From Roseivirga sp. (GTDB lineage Bacteria; Bacteroidota; Bacteroidia; Cytophagales; Cyclobacteriaceae), in assembly GCA_029262895.1 (NCBI GenBank), contig JAJCYM010000093.1, positions 1 to 64,000 of the forward strand: a stretch of 64,000 bases of DNA. Reading direction: 5' to 3'. This document shows positions 28,966 to 38,659 of this stretch, in pieces. Within the stretch, counting starts at the first letter, position 1, and every line of letters begins with the position of its first letter. Both the position numbers and the translations under genes were made by a program. The notes under the pieces are model-generated. The model saw nothing but the letters and a program-made list of their open reading frames with translations, ran no database searches and was not told where the DNA came from.

Positions 28966-31371
28966 TTATTCGTATTTCAAGGCCTTAATGGGATTGGAAA
29001 GTGCCGCTTTGACTGACTGGGAGGATACCGTTAAAAGTGCCACAATCGCAGTAGCCAAACCGGCAACCACAAAATACTGCCAGCCAACATCTATCCTAAA
29101 GACAAAGCTCTCGAGCCATTTATTCATGGCGAAATATGCTATAGGCCAGGCTATAAAATTCGAGATAATAATGATTCGAATGTATTCTTTCGATAACATG
29201 AAGATGATTTTAGAAACATCTGCTCCAAGCACCTTTCTTATACCAATTTCTTTAGTCTTCTTTTCAGCCAGATAAGAAGCAAGACCAAACAAGCCAAGAC
29301 AACCAATACCAATGGCCAAAGAGGTGAAAATCAGAATGATGTTTCCAAGTCTTTGCTCGCTCTCATACATCTCGCGGATTGATTCTTTCACAAACAATGG
29401 TTCAAAACCTCGATCAGGATTAAATTCTGTCCAGATCTCCTCAATTTCTGCCAGTACGGGTTTAACTCTATTCATATCAATCCTGGCAAACATCAAGTTT
29501 TTAAAGCTTTGAGGTCCTGTAAAAACAGCCATAGGCTCAATTCCTGATCTTAAACTTGCTGTGTGATAGTCTCTAACTACTCCAGTTATTGTGCCCATCA
29601 TATCCTCATTCAATCCAAACTTCTTTCCTATTGCTTCTTCTGGCGTAAGGCCGACAGCTTTAACTGTGGCTTCGTTGACCAGATAGTGATAGCTTGTTTT
29701 CCAATCTGATTTGTTCTTAAATCCTTCACCTGCCAAGAGATCAAAACCAAATGTCTCTAAGGCATCCAAATCCCCGTTCATTCCTTTGATAGAGACGGTC
29801 ACGTCCGGTTGTAAATCCTCTTCACCCATGACAATGGACCAACCTGACTGTACGTTGCTTATAAGATTGTTAGAATAAGTAGTGGCTTCAATGCCTGGAA
29901 CAGCAGACATGCGTGCTTTCATGCCATCATAGCTTTTGCGCGCCTTGGTATCAGGCAGTCTCATATAAACAATCTGATCTGTGCTATAGCCCATGTCTTT
30001 GCTTCTCACAAAATCCAACTGATAGTAGATTATGAGGGTGCCAACAATCAAGAATACGCTTACAGTAAATTGAATGATCACTAAGACTCTTCTGAAAAGG
30101 TTTCCTCCCTTTACTTGGTGGGACCCTTTTAAAACTTTCACCGGTTGGAATGATGATAAGTAGGATGCTGGGTAGCTTCCCGAAATGATGCTGACTACCA
30201 CAATAAAGCCAAGAAGAATGGGGATGAAATTACTGTCTCCGAAATATTGGATGTCCAGACTTGTATTCGCAACCTGATTGAAACTGGGCAGAAAAAGCTC
30301 TGCCAAAACTACGCCCATGATTACTGCCATTAATGTGAGCACAAAGGTTTCCCCGTAAAATTGTATTATCAATTGCCTTTTCACGGCACCCAATACTTTC
30401 CGCATGCCGACTTCCTTGGCGCGCTTCTCAGATTTAGCAGTGCTCAGATTGATGTAATTGATGCAGGCAATCAACAAGATAAATGCTGCGATTGCCACCA
30501 GAGAATAGATCAGATTCATGCTGATTTTTTGGGGATAATCTGCTTGAACAGCGGTGTTAAAATGCATATCTGTGATGGCCTGAGTTTCGTAGTACATGAT
30601 CGTCCCAGAGGCTTCCAGTTGTTCACCGAAGTTCTCAGTCAAATTGGCATTGAGCTTACTCTCATAGGCATCAGTAGTTGCGTTTTCGTTTAATACGATG
30701 TAGGTAAAGTAATTCATTGGAAACCATCCATTGTTATTGCTGGTGACCTGCGCTTGAATTGTTCCCAGAGAAAAAACAAAACTGAAATTCAAAGCCGTAT
30801 TGCCCTTGATGTCTTCAATTACTCCAGTGATTTGATAATCCCTGTTGTTTGCATTGAGCACTTGCCCCACCACATTGTCCGTCCGGTTAAAGTATTTCAT
30901 AGCTGTGCTTTCTGTCACAACTAGCACATTGGGTTGATCTAGTGCAGTTTCCGGATTGCCATCAATAAAATTATGCTGAAAGACCTTAAAGAAACTCGAG
31001 TCAGCAAAGAAGACATCTGTTTCAACAAATGTCTTGTCTTCATGTTTCGTGAGGATTTCTCGACCCACTCTCCAATCAAAGACTATGGTAGCCAACTTTG
31101 TTTCAGGTACCTCATTGAGTGAAACTTGAGTCACTCTGCTCGGAGTCACGGCAAGTGTCTCTGCACCATTGGCCGTTTCATAATGGGTTACAACTCGGTA
31201 AATGTTCTCCGAATTGGGATAGAATTTCTCGTAGGAGGACTCATTTTGCACATATAAGACAATGATAATGCAGGCCATAATCCCGACCGATAGACCAACA
31301 ATGTTGATCAAGGAATATGCCTTTTGCCTTTTAAGATTTCGTAGTGCTACGTTAAGATAATTTTTAAACAT
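28966..31371 (-). CDS. P13: ABC transporter permease
   Basis: 801 residues from ATG 31371. Start MFKNYLNVALRNLKRQKAYS, almost the same as the start of its upstream neighbour P14, although the periplasmic domains differ. Motifs KEVGMRKVLGA (319-329) and KEIGIRKVLGA (707-717), tail NPIKALKYE. The first domain has a Tyr-Pro in place of the usual His after the first helix (YEKFYPNSENIYRV). 12 bp to P14 with spacer ACTCAAAGTATC; 7 bp to P12. Substrate unknown. Confidence 0.92.
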   Translation of the reverse strand: MFKNYLNVALRNLKRQKAYSLINIVGLSVGIMACIIIVLYVQNESSYEKFYPNSENIYRVVTHYETANGAETLAVTPSRVTQVSLNEVPETKLATIVFDWRVGREILTKHEDKTFVETDVFFADSSFFKVFQHNFIDGNPETALDQPNVLVVTESTAMKYFNRTDNVVGQVLNANNRDYQITGVIEDIKGNTALNFSFVFSLGTIQAQVTSNNNGWFPMNYFTYIVLNENATTDAYESKLNANLTENFGEQLEASGTIMYYETQAITDMHFNTAVQADYPQKISMNLIYSLVAIAAFILLIACINYINLSTAKSEKRAKEVGMRKVLGAVKRQLIIQFYGETFVLTLMAVIMGVVLAELFLPSFNQVANTSLDIQYFGDSNFIPILLGFIVVVSIISGSYPASYLSSFQPVKVLKGSHQVKGGNLFRRVLVIIQFTVSVFLIVGTLIIYYQLDFVRSKDMGYSTDQIVYMRLPDTKARKSYDGMKARMSAVPGIEATTYSNNLISNVQSGWSIVMGEEDLQPDVTVSIKGMNGDLDALETFGFDLLAGEGFKNKSDWKTSYHYLVNEATVKAVGLTPEEAIGKKFGLNEDMMGTITGVVRDYHTASLRSGIEPMAVFTGPQSFKNLMFARIDMNRVKPVLAEIEEIWTEFNPDRGFEPLFVKESIREMYESEQRLGNIILIFTSLAIGIGCLGLFGLASYLAEKKTKEIGIRKVLGADVSKIIFMLSKEYIRIIIISNFIAWPIAYFAMNKWLESFVFRIDVGWQYFVVAGLATAIVALLTVSSQSVKAALSNPIKALKYE

Positions 31372-31383
31372 GATACTTTGAGT

Positions 31384-33780
31384 TTATTCAGTTCTTAGTG
31401 CTTGTACAGGATTTGTTCGGGCCGATTTTAAAGATTGATAAGCCATGGTAACCAGACTTATTAAGAGCATTGTGGCCAGTGGAATAAGAAAATACCAAAA
31501 ATGGAGCTCTATATGATAGGGAAATTCCTCCAGCCATTTATTCATTGAGTTGTAAGCGATTGGCAAAGCGATTAAGCCTGATAAAAAAATCAACCTTGTT
31601 ACTGAATGATTTAGTAACCAAACGATATCTGTAATCGAAGCACCTAATACTTTCCTTATTCCTATTTCCTTGATTTTCTGTTCTGCCATGAATAGCGACA
31701 ATCCAAACAGACCTAATGCAGCAATGAATACGGCCAAAACACTAAAGGCTGTAAAAATTCTGGACAACCTTTTTTCCCGATCCATTTTTGCCGAGAAGTC
31801 AGCATCCACAAAGCTATATTCAAACGGGTATTCATTGGAGAACTGGTCAAAAACCTCTTCCATTTGCCTGAGTGTTTCTTTTATATTGGTCTCTTCCACT
31901 TTGACTACGGCATGGCTAAAACCTTTGTCAGTTGCATAGATTGTGACTGGCATCAGCTCCTTTTTGGGAGAATCAAAGATGAAATCTTTCAAAACACCCA
32001 ATACTTTATGAGCCTTGGGATCATCATCGCTCTCCCCCTGCAATCTCCTTCCAACCGGATCATCCCATTTAAACATCTTTGCGGCTGTCTCATTGATCAG
32101 TACTCGCTGATTTCCAATGATATTTTCCGGTCGATCAAAGTTCTTACCTTCTAAAATTTCCAATCCAAGATTATCCACAAAATCTTTCTCCACATTCATC
32201 AATCCCACACTCATCTCCTCTTCCAGGCCGTCAATTTTTCGAAATAATGAAAGTGGACTCTCTGACATACTGAATGATGTGCCTGTGACTGAGTTGATTT
32301 TTGGGTTTCTCAAAAGCTCTGACTTAAAGCTCTGATAACTACTCACCATGTTTTTATCCTTCAATGGAACGGTTATCAATTGTTGGGCATCATAGCCCAA
32401 ATTAAAATCAGAGAGGAACCTGAATTGTAAGGAAACGATCAATGTTACAGCAAAAAGTCCTATGCAAACAATAAATTGAAAACTGACCAAAACCTGCCTG
32501 AACCTTAAGCCCCCTTTTCCCCTTGTTAGTTTACCATTGAGTATGTCAATTGCCTTAAATTTTGAAAGGACAAATGCAGGGTAAATTCCTGCAAGCGTTC
32601 CAATAGTCAGAATAAACCCTGTAATAGTGAGCAGGGTCAATGGGTTGAGATAATTGATTGATATGTTTCGGTCGGTCATCGCACTAAAGGAGGGCAACAT
32701 TATTTCAAGTAGGCAAATGGCCAATAACGTGGCGGTTGCCGTCATAAAAATTGATTCGATGAAGAATTGACCCAGCAGCCCCTTTTTGCTCCCTCCAACC
32801 GTCTTTCTAATACCTACCTCTTTTGCTCTTTTCGTATGCCTGGCAGTAGACATATTCATATAGTTGATAATGGCAATGAGTAGTATAACCACTGCAATTA
32901 GCATGAACAGATTCAAATATTTTCTATCTCCAGACTTGGTAGCTTGGTATGACTTTACTTCACTGAAGTAGACTTCAGGAAGCGGTTCGATCTTAGAAAT
33001 GTCATTAGTCCAGTGAGCGCTAAGTGCCAGATTAATTTTTGACTCTAAAGCATGACTATCTTCTATTAATTCCGGAGTAACCAGATACGTACTAAAAGCA
33101 ACAAGTCCCCAATCCAGCATTCTCTCTCTGTTTTCCTTGGGAAAATATTTTAAGAGATTTCCGTAAGCCTTGCCAACGTTATAAAATGAAATCAGGTAGT
33201 TGAATTGAAAAATCGTATTCTCCGGTAGTTCATAGACACCTTTTACTACAAACTCATGGAAGTCAGAAATGGATAGGGTTTGACCGACATAATCCTCGTG
33301 AAATCCGTAAAGTCGTTCAGCCTCCTTTCTTGACAATAATATATCATTTGGGCCAAGCCTTACGCTCCTAAAATCTCCATTGATCAAGGAAAAATCGATC
33401 GATTCGAAAAAGCCCGAATCTGTCAAATAAATGGCTTCACCAAGAAACCTTTTTTCTCCAACCGTGACCACTTTTCCAGTAGCAGTACCGACACGAAATA
33501 CCTGTTCTAAATCCGGAACTTGATCAAGCAAAACCTCCGCCACTCCCCCGGCCATGCTTTGTTGATAAGTGATCTCGGCCTTAGAAGTATCTGCAGAGAG
33601 TAATCTAAAAGTCTTATCGCTTTTTGCATGAAACTTGTCAAAGCTGGATTCTTCTTTGACAAATAGCGTCAGCATAGCAAAACAACAAATACCAATCGCA
33701 AGGCCCGTAATGTTAATTATAGAATAGGCCTTTTGTCTTTTAAAATTTCGTAATGCTATGTTGAGATAACTTCTAAACAT
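31384..33780 (-). CDS. P14: ABC transporter permease, subfamily with P16
   Basis: 798 residues from ATG 33780. P14 and P16 share a coupling motif ending in Gly-Gly in the first half (KEVGIRKTVGG, 320-330), which is found nowhere else in the array, and both have a long insertion before helix 2 with the phrase (V/D)YFSE. Second motif KEIGIRKVLGA (704-714), tail NPVQALRTE; the ALRTE or VLRTE ending is confined to P14, P15 and P16. Spacer to P15 is ACTCAAAATATC. Confidence 0.92.
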   Translation of the reverse strand: MFRSYLNIALRNFKRQKAYSIINITGLAIGICCFAMLTLFVKEESSFDKFHAKSDKTFRLLSADTSKAEITYQQSMAGGVAEVLLDQVPDLEQVFRVGTATGKVVTVGEKRFLGEAIYLTDSGFFESIDFSLINGDFRSVRLGPNDILLSRKEAERLYGFHEDYVGQTLSISDFHEFVVKGVYELPENTIFQFNYLISFYNVGKAYGNLLKYFPKENRERMLDWGLVAFSTYLVTPELIEDSHALESKINLALSAHWTNDISKIEPLPEVYFSEVKSYQATKSGDRKYLNLFMLIAVVILLIAIINYMNMSTARHTKRAKEVGIRKTVGGSKKGLLGQFFIESIFMTATATLLAICLLEIMLPSFSAMTDRNISINYLNPLTLLTITGFILTIGTLAGIYPAFVLSKFKAIDILNGKLTRGKGGLRFRQVLVSFQFIVCIGLFAVTLIVSLQFRFLSDFNLGYDAQQLITVPLKDKNMVSSYQSFKSELLRNPKINSVTGTSFSMSESPLSLFRKIDGLEEEMSVGLMNVEKDFVDNLGLEILEGKNFDRPENIIGNQRVLINETAAKMFKWDDPVGRRLQGESDDDPKAHKVLGVLKDFIFDSPKKELMPVTIYATDKGFSHAVVKVEETNIKETLRQMEEVFDQFSNEYPFEYSFVDADFSAKMDREKRLSRIFTAFSVLAVFIAALGLFGLSLFMAEQKIKEIGIRKVLGASITDIVWLLNHSVTRLIFLSGLIALPIAYNSMNKWLEEFPYHIELHFWYFLIPLATMLLISLVTMAYQSLKSARTNPVQALRTE

Positions 33781-33792
33781 GATATTTTGAGT

Positions 33793-36147
33793 TTATTCTG
33801 TTCTTAATACTTCTATTGGATTTCTTTTCGACCCCAAATAGCCATGAATGCCCAGAATGGTCAGAGATAAAATCATAACACTCCCGGCAGCTATCGAGAA
33901 TTGTGGTAAAAGGTTGGTCATTCGGTAAGGAAATCCATTCAACCAGTTATTAATCAAATAGTGACAAATGGGTATAGCAATCAGCATTGCCGTTATGATT
34001 AACAGCAGGAATTTCTGACCTAGTATTCTGATTAATTGCAAGGAAGTTGCACCCAATACTTTGCGAATCCCCAATTCCTTCTCGCGCAGTTGACTTTCAA
34101 AAGAAGTGAGTGAAAAAAGACCGAGAAGTGCTATAACGATGATCATGGAAGTAAGCCAATTGAAGATTCGCACTAAGGTTTCTTCACGAGTATAGGCATC
34201 ATTGTAAAACGTGGCCACTTCCGTAGTCTTAAAAGGTTGGAGAGTTCCAAAACTACTCCATACTTTCTGCACTGCCGCCATTGCCTCCTCTCTTTGACCC
34301 TCCTTAAATTTAAAATGAAGATTGGTAATTTGACTTTGGTCAGCGGTCACGAGGATTGGGCCGATCTCACTTTTTGCTGAAGCATAATGAAAATCATTCA
34401 TTACCCCAACAATAGTATACCGATCGGAAATTCTCTTTCCAATCGGATCTTCAAGACCCAGTTCATCTACGCCAGTTTTATTGATTAATACGGCCTCATT
34501 AAGTTCTGATTGATCAACCTGATTGAGCCCCCTTCCCTGAAGAATTTCTATTTCCAGTAACTCAGTAAAGTCCAAATCTGCCGATCCCTTCCTAAAATGA
34601 ACTTGTTTCTTTTCTCCGTTTATATCCATCGGCACAATAAAGCCTAACCCACTTTTAGGCAAGGGCGAACCACTAACTCCAGAGAGTTGAGGTATTCTTT
34701 CGAGTTCTGTTTTTAACTCTTGATATTTTCCGCCAAATCCCCCTTCAAACACCTTTATGTTATGGACATTTTCGACATTATATCCTAAGTCCAGGTTAAT
34801 CATATATTTCGCCTGACTTCTGATAATCAGTGCTCCTGATAAAAGGCCTACACAAATCAAAAATTGAAATACCAGAAGTGATTTCCTCATTATTGACGCC
34901 TTTGAATGAGGCATCATCCCTTTTAATAAGCTAACGGTATTGAATGACGAGGCTACAATGGCAGGATAGATTCCCGAAATAGCGACTGTTAAAATCAAGG
35001 CACCAATCGGAATTAAGAGCAATTGAGGGTTTTCCAGAAAAGCAAAGTCAAGCCTTTTTCTTAGAATTAAATTGATGGTGTCTAAACTCAACTCTAAAGC
35101 AATAACCGCCACCATTAGCGCTATGGAAGCAATGGCGGCTGTTTCACTAAGCAAAATTGAAAGTAACCGGAATTTACTTGCTCCAACCACTTTGCGAATT
35201 GCCAAACTCTTCGTTCTGGAAAAAGCCTGTGCAGTATTAAGGTTGATGTAATTGAAACAAGCCACCAGCAATAGCAGGCTACCTACCAACGAAAAGATGA
35301 TGAGGTAGTCTCTTTGACCTCCAAACATTTCTGTTTCAGGGCCATAGGTTTCACCATTAAGATACAAGTCGCCAAAAGGTGAGAAGTTTATATTGTTGGC
35401 ATCACCAACCCTTTTTCTATTCTTCAGAATCATCTGAGCATCTGCTTTTAACTGCTCAAGTGAGTAATTTTCAGTGATTAAAACATAATTAGATCCATAA
35501 GCCCTACCCCAACTATCCTTATACCATTTATAAGGGGCTGCGTTGAAATTCATGGCAAGCAACATATCGAACTGCAGATGTGAATTGCCAGGAATAGGTT
35601 CCAAAACACCGCTCACTTTGAATGTTCCACTATTTTCGAATTCCACAAACTCACCAATAGGGTTTGACCCTCCGAAATGTTTGTCGGCCAATTCTGAAGA
35701 AAGAATTAGAGTATTCGGTTCAGAAAGTGCGCTGGATACATCTCCCCATTTCAGTGAAAAATCAAATACTTTAAAAAGTGATGGTTCTGAGTAGTACAGC
35801 CGCTCGACTTCAAACCACTCCTCCCCTTGCCGGTACTTATCTTTAATTGGAAAACTGAGGTTTACTACTGCTTCAACTCCCGGACTTTCAGAACTAAGTG
35901 CCTCTCGTAATGCAAATGGCGGTACATGTGTCAAGGTTTCTCCAGTACTCGTCTTCAATTTGAGATGTGAGATATAGATTCTATCAACCTTGCTATGCCA
36001 TTTGTCATGAGTCAATTCATCTTGAACATAGAGTGTAGTGACCATAAAACAGAACATTCCCATGGCCAGCCCAAGAATGTTCACCAGGGAGAAAAATCTT
36101 TCCCGTTTAAGCCTTCTTACAAGTTGTTTTAACAATCTAATTGACAT
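33793..36147 (-). CDS. P15: ABC transporter permease with a degenerate first coupling motif
   Basis: 784 residues from ATG 36147. Subfamily of P10 and P12 (VQDELTHDKWHSKVDRIYIS; GVLEPIPGNSHLQFDM). Its first cytoplasmic motif is KSLAIRKVVGA (313-323), lacking both Glu and Gly as in P12; the second is KELGIRKVLGA (690-700). Tail NPIEVLRTE matches the ending of its neighbours P14 and P16 rather than that of P12, which would fit local gene conversion of the 3' end. 7 bp to P16, 12 bp to P14. Confidence 0.92.
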   Translation of the reverse strand: MSIRLLKQLVRRLKRERFFSLVNILGLAMGMFCFMVTTLYVQDELTHDKWHSKVDRIYISHLKLKTSTGETLTHVPPFALREALSSESPGVEAVVNLSFPIKDKYRQGEEWFEVERLYYSEPSLFKVFDFSLKWGDVSSALSEPNTLILSSELADKHFGGSNPIGEFVEFENSGTFKVSGVLEPIPGNSHLQFDMLLAMNFNAAPYKWYKDSWGRAYGSNYVLITENYSLEQLKADAQMILKNRKRVGDANNINFSPFGDLYLNGETYGPETEMFGGQRDYLIIFSLVGSLLLLVACFNYINLNTAQAFSRTKSLAIRKVVGASKFRLLSILLSETAAIASIALMVAVIALELSLDTINLILRKRLDFAFLENPQLLLIPIGALILTVAISGIYPAIVASSFNTVSLLKGMMPHSKASIMRKSLLVFQFLICVGLLSGALIIRSQAKYMINLDLGYNVENVHNIKVFEGGFGGKYQELKTELERIPQLSGVSGSPLPKSGLGFIVPMDINGEKKQVHFRKGSADLDFTELLEIEILQGRGLNQVDQSELNEAVLINKTGVDELGLEDPIGKRISDRYTIVGVMNDFHYASAKSEIGPILVTADQSQITNLHFKFKEGQREEAMAAVQKVWSSFGTLQPFKTTEVATFYNDAYTREETLVRIFNWLTSMIIVIALLGLFSLTSFESQLREKELGIRKVLGATSLQLIRILGQKFLLLIITAMLIAIPICHYLINNWLNGFPYRMTNLLPQFSIAAGSVMILSLTILGIHGYLGSKRNPIEVLRTE

Positions 36148-36154
36148 TGATCAT

Positions 36155-38518
36155 TTATTCTGTTCTTAATGCATTGACCGGATTAGTTCTTGCCGACTTA
36201 ATGGACTGGTTTAAAAGAATCAACCAAATCATGGCTAATAGCGCCACCAAGGGCAACAGATATAACGACAACCCTAAATCGATTCTATTATTAAAGTCTT
36301 TCAACCAGGATTCCATTGCCATGTGAACTAGCGGAAGAACAATTATGGCCACCACAGCCACAAGCACGGTAGTTCCACGGTTGAGTAACCATACAATATT
36401 GCCTACTTTGGCACCCAAAATTCTTCTGATTCCAATCTCCTTTATTCTCTGCTCTGCGATGTAAATCGAAAGCCCTAGAATGCCCAAGCCAGCAACAAAA
36501 ATTGCCAATAAGCTAAAGACTGAAAACACCTGGGAAAGCTTCTGTTCTTTCTCATACTTCTTGGCAAAGTCATCATCCAGAAAAGTGTATTCAAATGGAT
36601 AGGCCTGAGCGAATTTTTCGAAAGTGTTTTTAATATAATCCAGAGATTCAGACATGTTATTTGACGACAGGCGTATATAGGCTTGCTCAAAATCCTTGTC
36701 GCTTGAAACCATCATTAACGGGGCAATCGCCTCTTTGGCAGAACCAAACAGAAAATCATTTGTGACTCCAATAATATCGTATTTCAATTCTCGGATTTTC
36801 TTGCTCAAAGGGTCATCCCAGCCAAAATTTTCCTGCGCACTTTTATTGATGAGGACCTTGCGTTCATTAAGTTCCTGATTAGCCACATTGAAGCCTTCTC
36901 CATTTGCCAAGGTAATTTGCATGTCCTGAAGAAATGTCTTTTCGACCTGCATAACTGCAATAGGCACCCTTTCTTCCATTCCTTCCGGCTGTATATAGAA
37001 GCTACTCGATTGTGTGAACACAGAAAACGCAGCTCCCGAAACCCCTTTGATCAAAGGGCTTTGCATTAGTTCTGCCTTGAAACTCTCATAGCTCTCTTGA
37101 ATCGCTTTGTCTTTCGTAGACACAGATACGACAAGCTCATCATTGAAGCCCTTATCAAGCTGTTCCATATGCTTGAATTGACTAAAAACAATCCCGGTAA
37201 CGGTCATCAGGCCAAGACAAATAAAGAATTGGAAGGCCACGAGTACCTGTCTGAATGAAAATCTACCTCTACCCTTTGCCATGTTGCCAGCTAGAATTTG
37301 GATTGGATTAAACTTGGAAAGATACAGTGCCGGATAGGCCCCTGATACAAACCCGACAAGCACTGTGCTACCCAAAAGGAAGGTAATAGTTAATGGATCT
37401 GAGTAGTTAATATCGATGGGCTTTCCTACAAACTCATTTAAGGTTGGAATAGCCATTTCTGCAAGGCAAATGCCCAAAACCATGGATACGAAGGCGATCA
37501 CAAGCGACTCTGTAAGAAACTGTTTAAAAATCTGTTGACGACTTCCGCCAACGGTTTTTCTTATGCCTACTTCTTTTGAACGCTTCGCCTGTCTGGCAGT
37601 GGCCATATTCATGTAATTGACAGCAGCAACAAGGAGGATAATAATGGCAATCGCCAAATACAGTTGTGCGTATTGTTTATTCCCACGTTTTCCGAAGGGG
37701 AATGGACTCAACTCTGAGAAATAAACATCTGTTAAGGGTAGCAATTTTACGAATCTGCCGCGATGTGGAAGAAGTGCTTCTGCCATCTTCTTTTGTGCCT
37801 CTTCGACAGATGAATTTTCATCGCTTAGTTCAACATATAATGGGAATGCATTCAAAAAGCCCCAATCGAATACACTGCGATCTCCTCCCCAACCTTCGAA
37901 AGGTTTTTGGGCTCCCTTAAAAGAGAGTACATATTCAAGGTCAAAGTGGGTTTCCTCTGGTAAATCAGCAAAAACGTCCTTCACAATGAATGTTCCCAAG
38001 TCAACAACCTCGAGTTCCTGTCCAATGGCAGCATCTACTCCTCCGTAAAGCTTGGTCGCTTCCTTTTCAGAAATGAGAATATCACTAACCGACATATCAA
38101 GTTCATCAGCCGCCCCGCTCAGTAATGGGAAGTCAAACATTTCAAAGGCTTCCTCATCGGCAAAATGCACCTTATCGATCAAGTAGCGCTTATTGTCAAC
38201 CTTAACTACTTGGTTGGTCTGCGTGAGAAATCTCGAAGCCCTTACCACTTCGGGGACTGATTCTAAAAAAAGAGGTCCTGTTGGAGCCTGAGTTTGTATT
38301 TGATATTCTGTACTGGTTTGAGCAGTATCGCGTAGAAAAACCTGGTAGATACGATCTTTTTTAGAATGAAATTCATCATAACTAAACTCTTGCTTGACGA
38401 AAATTGTGAGCAAAAGAAAACATGCCATTCCAACGGCAAGCCCCAAAACATTGATTGCCGTATAAGCCTTATTTTTGGATAAATACCTTAGGGAGGTTCT
38501 TAGATAATTCTTAAACAT
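36155..38518 (-). CDS. P16: ABC transporter permease, subfamily with P14
   Basis: 787 residues from ATG 38518. An in-frame ATG exists ten codons earlier (38548), but the family start MFKNYL is at 38518 and the ten extra residues are unlike any other copy. First motif KEVGIRKTVGG (315-325) with the Gly-Gly shared only with P14; second KEIGIRRILGA (693-703) with Arg for Lys; tail NPVNALRTE. It is the first gene of the tightly packed run. The 141 bp before it contain a short repeat (38621-38640) but no sigma-54 match, so it is either read through from P17 or has an ordinary promoter not recognised here. Confidence 0.91.
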   Translation of the reverse strand: MFKNYLRTSLRYLSKNKAYTAINVLGLAVGMACFLLLTIFVKQEFSYDEFHSKKDRIYQVFLRDTAQTSTEYQIQTQAPTGPLFLESVPEVVRASRFLTQTNQVVKVDNKRYLIDKVHFADEEAFEMFDFPLLSGAADELDMSVSDILISEKEATKLYGGVDAAIGQELEVVDLGTFIVKDVFADLPEETHFDLEYVLSFKGAQKPFEGWGGDRSVFDWGFLNAFPLYVELSDENSSVEEAQKKMAEALLPHRGRFVKLLPLTDVYFSELSPFPFGKRGNKQYAQLYLAIAIIILLVAAVNYMNMATARQAKRSKEVGIRKTVGGSRQQIFKQFLTESLVIAFVSMVLGICLAEMAIPTLNEFVGKPIDINYSDPLTITFLLGSTVLVGFVSGAYPALYLSKFNPIQILAGNMAKGRGRFSFRQVLVAFQFFICLGLMTVTGIVFSQFKHMEQLDKGFNDELVVSVSTKDKAIQESYESFKAELMQSPLIKGVSGAAFSVFTQSSSFYIQPEGMEERVPIAVMQVEKTFLQDMQITLANGEGFNVANQELNERKVLINKSAQENFGWDDPLSKKIRELKYDIIGVTNDFLFGSAKEAIAPLMMVSSDKDFEQAYIRLSSNNMSESLDYIKNTFEKFAQAYPFEYTFLDDDFAKKYEKEQKLSQVFSVFSLLAIFVAGLGILGLSIYIAEQRIKEIGIRRILGAKVGNIVWLLNRGTTVLVAVVAIIVLPLVHMAMESWLKDFNNRIDLGLSLYLLPLVALLAMIWLILLNQSIKSARTNPVNALRTE

Positions 38519-38620
38519 AACCTTGAGCTTTGAACGGTTACTTTTCAAGGACTATACCAAACTTATTTAACTGTATATCAGTTAGTTACATAACAACAGA
38601 AATCATCATTTGGTCGCCAC

Positions 38621-38640
38621 CGAACTTTAACGTCCGTCAG
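38621..38640 (+). repeat. Short repeat shared with the region beyond P17
   Basis: CGAACTTTAACGTCCGTCAG here resembles CGAACTTTACCGTCCGCTGG at 41165-41184 (3 to 4 mismatches in 20), in the same orientation, so P17 is flanked by direct copies. The right-hand copy forms a full hairpin; this one does not. Function unknown. Confidence 0.5.
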
Positions 38641-38659
38641 TGAACACTTGCTCATATGA

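Noticed and set aside
38519-38548. Earlier ATG for P16 (38548)
   Set aside because: All other array members start with an M(F/L)KNYL-like phrase, which for P16 begins at 38518.
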